23,937 nucleotides of DNA from Aplysia californica (lineage: Eukaryota > Mollusca > Gastropoda > Aplysiida > Aplysiidae), in the NCBI RefSeq assembly GCF_000002075.1, contig NW_004797576.1, forward strand, positions 468,124 through 492,060, in the 5' to 3' direction. Within the stretch, counting starts at the first letter, position 1, and the number at the start of each line of letters is the position of its first letter. A model generated the notes under the pieces. The model was given only the letters and a program-made list of their open reading frames with translations. It did not search any database and had not been told where the DNA came from. A program made the position numbers and the translations under genes. Of the stretch, positions 11,030 through 20,388 are shown piece by piece.

Positions 11030-12182
11030 GGCGTGAAGGCTAGACAAATCAGTTTTGGCAGGTGGGGATGTAAATAGTTGGGAGATCTTTTCAGTATTCG
11101 TCCAGATCTCTTAAATGTGTCCACGTTTTGGAGCTGACACCACTGATTCGGGAAGATTGTTCCAAATAGTATTTACCCTATTCTCAAGAAAGTTTGCCCT
11201 CACACACAATCTACTTCTTTGCTTCTGGAGCTTCTCTGAGTTGCCACAGAGTTGTGTGGTTGTTGCCTTTTTAAACGCTGGTCTTTCAGCGATGTAGCAG
11301 CCTTTGATATACTTGTACGTTTCTATCATATCACCACGTAATCTACGATGTTCCAGGGATGGAAGCTTTAGTTTTTTCAGTCTTTCAGAATAAGGCTTTT
11401 CTTTGAGGTTACTCAGCATTTTGGTAGCCCACCTTTGAACTTGTTCGATTTCACTACATTGTCCTTTTTCAAAGGGTTGCCAAACATAGTGTGCATACTC
11501 CAATAAAGGCATCACCAAACTCTTGTACAGAAAAACAAACATATCCTCGAAGGATCGTCTAATAAGCCCAACAATACGGTTCGCTTTTGATGTCATCTGG
11601 GCTATGTGCTCCTTGAATGTTAGTTTATTATCGACAACAACTCCTAAGTCTTTCTCTCTCTTTGTTACATTCAGTTTGTGTCTTGAGGTGCTTACATCCA
11701 CTGCTTGGTCCATAAAGTATTCGTTTTCATTGTCTTTGCCAACTTTTAGGACACAACACTTTTACGGATGAAAACGAAGTAACCATCGTTGAGACCATTC
11801 TTGGAGGGTATCCAAATCATCCTGTAAATCTTGCGGTCCATTCACGGTGTCACTTATAACGTAGAGCTTTGTGTCATCAGCGAACATTTTGGCCGTCGTT
11901 TTAAGTCCTCAGGGAAGATCGTTGATATAAATTACAAACAAAGGGGGTCTAGAACTGATCCTTGCGGGATTCCAATTGTAACTTCAGCTTCCTCTGACCG
12001 TGATCCATTTATAACAACTCGTTGTTTTCTGCTGGTCAAAAAGTCCCTAACCCACTTGAGTACTCTCCTTTTAACCATGCTAAGAGCTTCTGTATAAGTC
12101 GCCTATAGCGAACGGAGTCAAAGGTTTTCTGATAGTCCAAATAAATGACACCCACTGACCCTCCTTCATCCATAACACTCGT
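11030..12182 (-). pseudogene. LINE ORF2, RT catalytic core and C-terminus (broken)
   Basis: Downstream of the insertion the minus strand encodes DEGGSVGVIYLDYQKTFDSV (RT motif with the first catalytic Asp, about 12125-12180), then in another frame SRKQRVVINGSRSE and IGIPQGSV, then AKMFADDTKLYVISDT containing the catalytic FADD box (about 11865-11890). A 200-codon open stretch (11111-11713) carries the thumb and C-terminal part: KDLGVVVDNKLTFKEHI, LYKSLVMPLLEYAHYVWQPF, VQRWATKM and RLRGDMIETYKYIKG. Catalytic residues remain, but shifts near 12100 and 11930 and several stops prevent a continuous product. Confidence 0.85.
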
Positions 12183-12192
12183 CCAGTCATCT

Positions 12193-12234
12193 TTTTTAGT
12201 TTTAGTAGAGGTTTTACGGCGCTCGCAACTGCAT
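12193..12234 (-). mobile_element. 42-bp 5'-truncated SINE-tail insertion with 10-bp target duplication
   Basis: CCAGTCATCT occurs on both sides (12183-12192 and 12235-12244). On the minus strand the 42-bp insert reads ATGCAGTTGCGAGCGCCGTA, then AAACCTCTACTAAAACTAAAAA, so its 3' end is A-rich. It matches the 3' part of the longer copy at 16253-16325. Removing it and one target copy (52 bp, not a multiple of three) restores the LINE reading ALDDWTSVMDEGG. The target duplication plus A-rich 3' end fit target-primed reverse transcription of a very short cDNA. Confidence 0.9.
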
Positions 12235-12244
12235 CCAGTCATCT

Positions 12245-14094
12245 AAAGCTTCCAATAATTGTGTTATACATAAACGTCCAGTGTCGAATCCGTGTTGGTA
12301 TTTAGAAATCAGCATGTTGTGTACAATATGGTCCATTATGTGCTCTCTTACGAGCTTTTCCATAACTTTGCAGATGACACATGTTAGGCTCACAGGTCGA
12401 TAATTGTTAACTGCCGCCTTGTTACCTTTCTTGAATATTGGTGACACAAATGCCTTTTTCCATTCCACTGGTAATACTCCATCATTTAGTGTCCCCCTAA
12501 AGAGAATTCTTAGAGGTAGTGCAAGTACGTCAGCTGCCTGGGATAATACTCTGGGAGGGATGCCATCTGGTCCCGTTGCCTTGTTGACGTCAAGACTAAC
12601 CAAAAGTTCTTTTACTGTCACCGTTTCAATATTGAAGTCTTGAAGTTCTGTGTTGTAGTCATACTCTTCAAAGTCTGGGGGTGATCTTGTGTCCTCGTTC
12701 GTAAAAATACTCTGAAAGAATTTATTTAGTAGTTCTGCTTTCTCTGTATCTGATTTTGTCTTTGTCCCATCGTCCTTGTTTGGGTCTGCGATACCGATCT
12801 TACTCTTAATCTTTGAGTTGGCGTAACTGTAAAATACCTTGGGGTTCTTCTTTGCCTCAATAGCGAATTTCTTTTCATAATTCCTGTTTGCCTTCGGACA
12901 TGCTTTCCAAGCCTTGTTGTTCGCCTTATTGTATGCTATTTCATCCGTCGTCTTTCCCGTCCTATGCCATTTTCTGTATGCACGATGTTTCTTCACTGCC
13001 TCTAATGTGTCTTTATCCATGTATCTTTTATTTTTCCTCCCTGAAATATTCATCAGCGGTGTTGAAGCCCCAATGGCACCCTCAATTTTGCTCTTGATGA
13101 CAGACCAAGTGTCTTCAACGTTCTTGTTAGCAAGCTCACTTTCCCAGTCATATGCTCCAATGTCCTCCCTCAGTTTCTCAACATCTGTTTTTCTAAAGTT
13201 TCTCCTAGTTACTTTGGGTGCGATACCTGCTGATAATGACAGAGTCATACGCAGACAAAGATGATCACTTTTACCTATACAAGCTTCGACTTTGATGCCT
13301 GTAACCAGCTGTTCAGTATTTGTAAAGACTAGATCTAGAATGTTAGGAGTCTCACCTTTTCTATATCTTGTGGGAGTCTTTTGATGCTGTATGAAGAATG
13401 CGTCTTTTGTAGCCTTGAGGAATTTAGTAGCTATGTGTTTTTCACCAGCGTTGCTAGTTTCAGTTTCCCAATCAATTTGTCTAAAAATAAAGTCACCCAT
13501 TATGATTTTGTGAGTCTTTCTCAGTGACACCAGTTCAAAGAGCTTTTTCAGCTTCCGTGCATCCCCGTCAGCTGTAGGGCTGTGTTGACTTCTATAAATC
13601 AAGCCAATGAGTAATGAAACACTATCCTTAAGAACACATTTTACAAAACGTTTTTCACAAAAGTCATTGTCCAAGTCATCACACAACCCTTGTTTCAGTG
13701 CTTTTCTCACATACAACACTAGTCCTCGACCTTCTTCTTCCAGGTTGTGAAATAATTCATAGTCATAGCCATCCAAAGATAACCCACTCTCTTAAATTTT
13801 AAAACTTACATATTTAGGCTTTACTTCCGTTACAGCAATTATATCAGGCTGATAAATCTCCACCATAGACTTCAGCTCATTTCTTTTGTTCAACAATTGA
13901 TCTGCATTTGTATACAAGCAAGTACAATTCTCTAAAGTATGTGCGTTCCGATTGGAATGAAATGTAGGTGAAAAAGAAGAAAATGAAGTGAAACCTCCAC
14001 TCTGAATCGTCAGGGGACCGAGAGGGTTTTTCCCAATGTTCCGAATTTTGCCGTCTCTCCTCACCCAGTGAGCGAAACTGTCCCCCAAGTTTTT
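12245..14094 (-). pseudogene. LINE ORF2, endonuclease and N-terminal RT (broken)
   Basis: Minus-strand 14088-13792 gives VRRDGKIRNIGKNP and then CLYTNADQLLNKRNELKSMV plus YQPDIIAVTEVKPK, the start of the apurinic-type endonuclease. After a shift near 13795, a roughly 510-codon stretch carries DGYDYELF, GRGLVLYVRKAL, LIGLIYRSQHS, GDFIFRQIDWE (consensus GDFN, with Asn replaced by Ile), NILDLVFTNTEQL and GKSDHLCLRM (catalytic His). The RT begins at KATGPDGIPPRVL, followed by VSPIFKKGN, NNYRPVSLTCVICKVMEKLV and YQHGF. The product stops at the SINE insertion. The Asn-to-Ile change suggests the endonuclease was inactive even where the frame is open. Confidence 0.88.
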
Positions 14095-14847
14095 TTACCT
14101 CTCTTTCTTAGCCTTCAACTCCTGGTAGAGGGCATAGTCCTCCTCTCTCTCCTGGTTTGTCATATCTCTTCGCATCCCAATAGTCAAGTGTAACTTGTCC
14201 TGTTCTCCCTCATTTTTGTCCTTTGCTGCGTCTTTTCTTGCTTCTTCAGTTTCAAATTTCAGTAGTGTAGGTCTTGGCCTTTTCTCGCTTCCCCGGTCAA
14301 TACCGCTGTCTCTGCTATCCTCTGTTCTGTTCCTACCAAATAATCTCCTGATATCAAAGGGTTTGCGAGTCACTCCCAGTTCCTCCATAATTTGTTCAAT
14401 TGTTGCCCAATCCTTTTTCTTCCTGGTCTGACCTTCTTTATCCTCGCTTTCTGGTAAATCAAACATCAGTAAATTTTTCCTTCTCCTTGTTCTATCCTCA
14501 TTTTCCAACCTCTGCTCTTTTGCTTTTTCATCCATGAATTTATTCACAGTTTCTAATTGCTTACATGCTTCTTTAATATTGCTTATAATTGAACTTTCCA
14601 CTACGCATTTTAAGCTTTCTAGTTTTACCAATTGTTCTTTGACTTCACTGCTGTTCATTTCCTTATGAACAATTTTCCTCACCGTTTCACCTAATTCCTC
14701 TCGTATATTACCCTTTTTAATATTGAGAACTCTATCATTAATGCTTTTAACAGCACCAGAAACTTTATCGATGTCATTTCACATCTCAAACATGTGTTTC
14801 CAAGCTGCCAAAGGATTAATCCCCTTGCCGAAGTTTTGAGTTACCAT
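14095..14847 (-). pseudogene. LINE ORF1-like protein
   Basis: The likely start is the ATG at 14847 (MVTQNFGKGINPLAAWKHMF). One in-frame TGA (14779-14781) separates it from a long open stretch at 14682-14095. The central part is Lys/Glu-rich with coiled-coil character (KSINDRVLNIKKG, then LVKLESLKCVVESSIISNI). It is followed by RRRKNLLMFDLPESEDKEG, IMEELGVTRKPFDIRRLFG and RPRPTLLKFETEEARKDAAK, the RRM-like arrangement of LINE ORF1 RNA-binding proteins. The frame ends in TAA but continues in the same register as VRRDGKIRNIG, so the true family ORF1 may have run further. Confidence 0.75.
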
Positions 14848-14962
14848 GGCAAACATACATGCATACATAAACAGAAATACATGAATGCTGTGGGTATTTT
14901 ACTCTCTTGTAGTATATCCCGAATCATCGGCATATATGTGAACGATTAAATATTGTATGTAT

Positions 14963-15110
14963 TGTCGCAATACCTATCTATCTATCCATCCATCCATCCA
15001 TCTATCCACCAATCCATACTTCCATCCATCTATCTATCCAACAAACCATCCATCCATCCATCTATATATCCATATATCTATCCATCTATCCATCCATCTA
15101 TCTATCGAGA
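14963..15110. repeat. (TCCA/TCTA)n tract, probable LINE 3' tail
   Basis: Mixed tetranucleotides TCCA and TCTA run for about 145 bp, with some CCAAC and ATAT interruptions. The tract lies directly 3' (minus-strand sense) of the LINE fragment at 15125-15673 and probably began as its tail before expanding. Confidence 0.85.
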
Positions 15111-15124
15111 GCTGTAATCATCTC

Positions 15125-15673
15125 TCATGCGCCAGTGGAGCTGCCAATATAGAAAAGGCGTCGCTTCTGACAAGAGATTCTCTCAAACAACCGCCTCGTC
15201 TCCCGTGGGTCACCTGTGGCGTTTGTTAACCGGCGACCAACTGTCTGGAAGAACTGAATCGTCAGGGGACCGAGAGCGCCGGATGTTTTGACGGCCACTG
15301 GGACGAGGTGGTAACGGTCGCTGAGGCCTGCATACTTTCTAATTTTGGACTCCTCTGCCTTCTTGACGATGCTGCCGGGAGCAGAGGCAGAGGAGGTGAT
15401 GGACAGTGTTGAGAACGAGTCGGAGCATGTGGCGTCCCACACGATGCATTTGCCACCCTCGAATGGAAAGATGGGGATGCCATCCGGCCTTTTGCCGTCG
15501 CCCCGGTAGAGGTCGGAGGGTTCAAAGGTGCAATGTAGGCCGGATGCATCAAGTGTACGCTTCACGATGTCGTTGAGACGTGGGAGACGACCACCACTCC
15601 TACGACAGGACAGTGGGTGTAGGTCGAAGCTATCGACTGATGAACCCCAACGGCATTTATGAGGCTCGCACAA
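15125..15673 (-). pseudogene. LINE C-terminal fragment with restriction-like endonuclease domain
   Basis: The open frame of about 182 codons starts abruptly in a zinc-finger-like CEPHKC..H-x4-C block (HPLSCRRSGGR). It continues with LNDIVKRTL, then GKRPDGIPIFPFEGGKCIVW and DATCSD, which matches the RPD...D spacing of PD-(D/E)XK nucleases known from the C-termini of R2/NeSL-type LINEs. The remainder (KIRKYAGLSDRYHLVPVAVK and FFQTVGRRL) looks like the usual tail of such proteins, and it ends near FERISCQKRR. No ATG fits the upstream edge, so the copy is 5'-truncated. No stop interrupts it, so it may be fairly young. The endonuclease call is inference from motifs. Confidence 0.65.
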
Positions 15674-16252
15674 ATATATAATAGATGTATAGATTGATTC
15701 TCTCTTCCGCTTTCGTGGTTGTACACTCCATCATTTCAAAAGGTGTGGAATGAGTGAGCAGGGCTAGTGAACGGAAACGTCGCTTGTTTACAATTTACAA
15801 TGGCGTCTTAGAAGTCGGACTTTTCCAAGATTAGATCTAAACTACAGTGACTCCAGGCTCCTCAATGAAACTGTGCACCCTTTAAATGATTTTGAAGGAC
15901 TATTAATTTTGTCAAATTCGAAAGTTAAATGGTTCGGAAGTTTAAGGCAGCCAAAGTGTAAACTTTCATAAATACAATATATAGAGATAGAGATAGAGAC
16001 AGAGATAGAGATGGTGGATCCCACGAAGTTTATAAGTAAGTTTATTGCTTATTTTTATGTGTTTAAGGAGAAGTAATTGTTTGTATAATTCTTATTTTAC
16101 AATTTAAAGTGTCCTATTCAAATTTGGGAACCCATTCCTACGCTGAATTTACGTGATTTGGAGAACATGAGAACTTTACAAGACTCGCTACATTTTTTGT
16201 AATGGTTATTGAGCGGAAACAAACATTGTATAAATGATAAATATAACAATGC
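15674..16252. other. No recognisable gene
   Basis: AT-rich sequence with an AGATAGAGATAGAG simple stretch at about 15984-16013. I see no coding or structural signal. Confidence 0.6.
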
Positions 16253-16325
16253 CGGTTGGCGCTCATATGACCTTATGCAGTTGCGAGCGCCGTAAAACCC
16301 TCTACTATACAGACCCAAAAAAAAT
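16253..16325 (+). mobile_element. Short SINE-tail retroposon with 3' hairpin
   Basis: The insert contains GGCGCTC (about 16258-16264) and its perfect complement GAGCGCC (16285-16291), forming a stem around ATATGACCTTATGCAGTTGC. It continues GTAAAACCCTCTACTATAC and ends in an A-rich tail. CAATGC flanks it on both sides (16247-16252 and 16326-16331), consistent with a short target duplication. Related copies lie at 12193-12234, 19727-19795 and 23440-23500. The head is absent, so it is a 5'-truncated copy. Confidence 0.7.
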
Positions 16326-16331
16326 CAATGC

Positions 16332-16787
16332 TTGTGTCCCCTGTGTGGTTTTGTTATGTCAGCACGCAGTAATAATGTTGAAAAGTGCTCTCAAACAAAT
16401 CCATATTTGCATATTCAAACTGTCTTATGGTGACATATGTTCAGTGAAACAAGTGAGATCGATTGACGCAGGGAGAATAGTAAGGGAGAATATGATCTTA
16501 GTAAACCTAGAAGGAGTTTAATCAAAGTCTGCTGAAGTTAATCATGTTGTAATCATACATCTGTTATCTTCCCATGGCAACCTAGATCTGTTAGTATACG
16601 TTGTAGTTATGTTCGCAATACGAGGCCAAAATGGTGCTCGACGGGTGGTCGCGTCAAAAATGAGAAGAATTCAAATTGTTTCTATCTCGCTTCCCGTTCC
16701 ATTTAACTTTTAATATGTAATACGTTTGCACTTTTTTGTCAGAAATTTTAATTTTTAATGGGAAAACTTCAGATGTGAGAAATAATT
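16332..16787. other. No recognisable gene
   Basis: Only short open frames without domain signal; no repeat structure seen. Confidence 0.6.
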
Positions 16788-17915
16788 TTTAAAAATAAGT
16801 TTGAAGCATTATAGGGATTGAAGTTTGGCACCGGATCGGCTTTCCGGCGTTTTTCAGACGCAAAATAGTGGAATCTCCACCACCGATCACCCATGCGTTT
16901 TCAAAACGTCGGTGAACCGCTCGTACAGAATTGATTACAATGTAATAAGCCAATTTAAAAGTACTTAAATTGATGTTCTTTCAATTTATTTTAAGGGAGA
17001 TTGAGGGGGGGAGGGTAGTTTTAAAGTTGACGATTTTGGGTCAATTGATGGTTTCTGGATTTTAAACGTATTTTAATATTTCAACCACTTGTAAATCTAA
17101 AAAATGTATCCTCTTTTTGTTATAATCAACGTTTTTCAGGTGTTCTGTCCTTGAACTTTTATTTTGACTATTATGTAACAAAATGTCGTTTATTTTCTCC
17201 AAACTTCAATTTTTGTTAGTTTTTCTTATTTACTTTTTTTATTTTCTATTTGATTCCAATGCAAGGTTTATTATTCACACCTTAACCTAATTTTATACAG
17301 GTGGAAAAGCAAATCGACAAAATGGGTTACATGAATGATTATGTAATCGAATTCAGAGGCATAAAAGGGTAGGTCAGTTATCCATTTCTAACTTTTTTCT
17401 TAATCAAGATATCCAAGATCCCAGCTTCTTAAAATTGTGTATTGAGTATATCTATCAACATATCGAATTTGAACAGATTTGGTTGGTAAATAAAAAATCC
17501 CTTTTACTTTATGAAAGCTGTTTATTTTTAATATGGCCACCGTTACCACGGTAACCATAAACTTAAACCAAAAAAATATAAATTTACATTTCAGAGATAT
17601 TTTCCTGTTATACCTCCTTGCTATAAGGCTTTATCTAAAAAGGCCATAGTTATCGATATAGGTTTATAACCCTTTAAAGGGCTAATTAACTTTTAAACAA
17701 GCAAAGAACCCCCCCCTCCCCCCCACACGCACACCTTTGGAATGCTTTTATTAACGGATTTTATTGAAATATTCTGGTTAAAAATATATTGCTATAAATC
17801 TCATCCATTTTTCTATGATATGTAAACAGTTTTAGGACAGAAGCGTTGTTGAAAGTATCGAAGCTTGGAAACTTTCCTTGACTGAGCAAAAGAAAGTCAT
17901 GTCGGTGCGCGGCCT
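16788..17915. repeat. Unnamed dispersed repeat, copy B (longer)
   Basis: Shares its left part (16788-16985) and right part (about 17785-17915) with copy A at 10012-10460, in the same order and orientation. About 700 bp in between has no counterpart in copy A. It is either an insertion here or a deletion there. The middle includes GTTACCACGGTAAC (about 17543-17556), a perfect 6-bp inverted repeat around AC, and a C-rich run at 17708-17723. No open frame of note. Confidence 0.6.
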
Positions 17916-18110
17916 TCCCTTAAGGAGAAGGTGGACACGGAGAAGAGAGAAGAGAAATAAAAATAGATATGCGTCATTCCGGTGTATGATAGCGTTTCTT
18001 TTTCTGCATACTAAATTTGAGTGTACTATTATTAGCCTAGACATGTTAATAACTGGGACGTCCCGAGTGGCTAAAAAGTGGGCGTACACAATTAAGATAA
18101 CACGGTTGTG

Positions 18111-18333
<223 letters not shown>

Positions 18334-18338
<5 letters not shown>

Positions 18339-19040
18339 GAGGGAGGGTGAGCGTTTAAAGACTTCTGAAAATGGGATGTCCATAATAAAAACGTAAACAG
18401 AAGCATGTGCTACAGAGGTATGAAGCTAGTGTTTCTTTCAAAATAGATCCTCATCTTCTCCTTCAGTCGTCGGTAAAAACTATTTTAAATCTGAGATCAT
18501 CGTTCCGCTGTTCATGGTAATAGAAACAGGACTATGAAATTAATGTTTTATACAATCTGTGTACTATTATATTGATCTTCACAGTATCATGTCATATATA
18601 ATGTAGACAGCACGATAGACGGAAAGGTGAGTTGGGTACGTCAATAACTATAAGTACCTCGGGAAAATACGAGAGGTGGTCAATATTGGGGGAAACGATA
18701 CAGGCAGTGTGCAACGTGTCTCCTTTTATTTGGGTTCAGCTCTTCGTCTCTTCTATCCTTAGATGTATAGACTGCTGAAAAAAGGTAAGCCATTTCGAGC
18801 TTTTAAAGTTAAAAATGAATGAATAAAATGAACGTCAATAGAAGGCAAATGTGAAAAACATCGAGTCCCCCCCCCCCCCCCCCTGTCCCAAATGCTATTT
18901 TAAAAGGAGCAATATTTTTTATGATATTTGAGTTGAATTTGAGGTATCGTTACCCGGCGTTACGGTCTTCAATGAGGAAGTGAACTGTTTGAATAGATCT
19001 AGCATAAGGTTCAGGTATGTTTTAAAATGAAGCGTAAAAA
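18334..19040. other. No recognisable gene
   Basis: Unassigned sequence with a poly-C run at about 18868-18883. No open frame or repeat of interest. Confidence 0.6.
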
Positions 19041-19517
<477 letters not shown>

Positions 19518-19726
19518 GTAAAATACACTGAATATGAATTCGGAAAGATAATTAAAACGTTTTAAAATTCCTCTTGAGTTTTGGGGTGAAAAATCTTGGA
19601 AGTCCCGTGTACATGTCGCGCACGCTAAATTTCCCTTGTTGATTCAAAATCGATATGAGTAGGCTTTGGCTGCTACTCGTGCAAAATTTTGTTTAATCCT
19701 AAGTACTGAAAATGTTTAATGTGTCC

Positions 19727-19795
19727 CGCGCGTTCATATGACCGTATGCAATTAATGTTATTGCGAGCGCCATACAACACTTGCCAAACCAAAAT
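19727..19795 (+). mobile_element. SINE-tail retroposon fragment, diverged
   Basis: Contains TTCATATGACCGTATGCA and ATTGCGAGCGCCATACAAC, alignable to the 3' region of the copy at 16253-16325 with a small internal expansion (ATTAATGTTATT). The left arm of the hairpin has drifted (GCGCGTTC). No target duplication seen. Confidence 0.6.
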
Positions 19796-19971
19796 ACAAT
19801 AGGTTCATTCCCATATCTTAGACACCTTCTTAAGTTTTGTTTCTCGAAAGGGACCTTACATGTTCACTGGGTAAATGGCAATGGAACGTCCTTATTTCGA
19901 AATTCTCGAGGCATAACGTCTGATCTCATGTCTGTCGTGTGATATTACCGTTTACTTTTTTTCTTGCCCAG

Positions 19972-20360
19972 GTGACGGTGGAGCTGTTTCCGACGGGACT
20001 TACGTGACATCAAGATTATACTGAAAAGTCAGCAAAAACAACATCATTTAGGTTACCACACTACATCAGTAGGAGTCTTCGTCCTATCACCACAGCATCC
20101 GCGGCAGCTTCATCACCAGCAGAAAGACACATTACCAAACATATTAAACAAACAAATCATAACGTGAAAGTAGAGCACGATGTCAGGGAAAGGAAAAGTC
20201 GTCGTTTTAACTGTGCTGGTCGTAGGCTTTGTCACAGCGTCTGTCTTTATCTCCCAAAGTCGCAGTGTTAAAGCCCAGTTAGTGGAGACCGTCAAGGTGA
20301 TGAGGAAACAACAGCGGGAGTGGTTTCAAGCGGCAGATAACCGGCAAGCAGACGTAGCAG
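19972..20360 (+). CDS. Putative first coding exon of a type II membrane protein
   Basis: A pyrimidine-rich acceptor (TTTACTTTTTTTCTTGCCCAG, ending 19971) precedes the exon, and CAG|GTAAAC at 20358-20366 is a good donor. No ATG occurs from 19972 to 20179, as expected for a 5' UTR. The ATG at 20180 has A at -3 and an in-frame TAG at 20171-20173, which fixes the start. Translation gives 60 residues plus one base (phase 1): a short basic N-terminus (MSGKGK), a hydrophobic stretch (residues 7-25, VVVLTVLVVGFVTASVF), then a charged stem with KAQLVETVKVMRKQQREWF. A positive N-terminus, one membrane segment and a stem fit Golgi type II enzymes such as glycosyl- or sulfotransferases, but the catalytic part is not here. 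The function is therefore unknown. Downstream exons are outside the window. Confidence 0.6.
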
Positions 20361-20388
20361 GTAAACTTCTCTGAAATGAAATGGTATT
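20361..20388 (+). other. Start of predicted intron
   Basis: The predicted donor GTAAAC is followed after only 27 bases by the 3' end of an antisense LINE remnant. If the exon is real, this LINE sits in the first coding intron. Confidence 0.45.

Larger units (their letters stand above)
10943..14847 (-). mobile_element. Nearly complete CR1/L2/Jockey-like LINE
   Basis: The element runs on the minus strand with a coiled-coil ORF1-like protein, apurinic-type endonuclease, reverse transcriptase, and a 3' end in three copies of the hexamer ACATTG (plus strand, 10943-10962). Short tandem repeats instead of poly-A at the 3' end are typical of CR1/L2-type LINEs. The endonuclease-RT order, the SDH motif and the post-RT motif KDLGVVVDNKLTFKEHI fit that group. 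The coding region is damaged by several stops and shifts and by a 42-bp retroposon insertion. I cannot fix the 5' end beyond the likely ORF1 start. Confidence 0.85.

Noticed and set aside
14970-15110. Regular short repeats as a CRISPR array
   Set aside because: They are continuous tetranucleotide repeats without spacers, in an animal-type genome.
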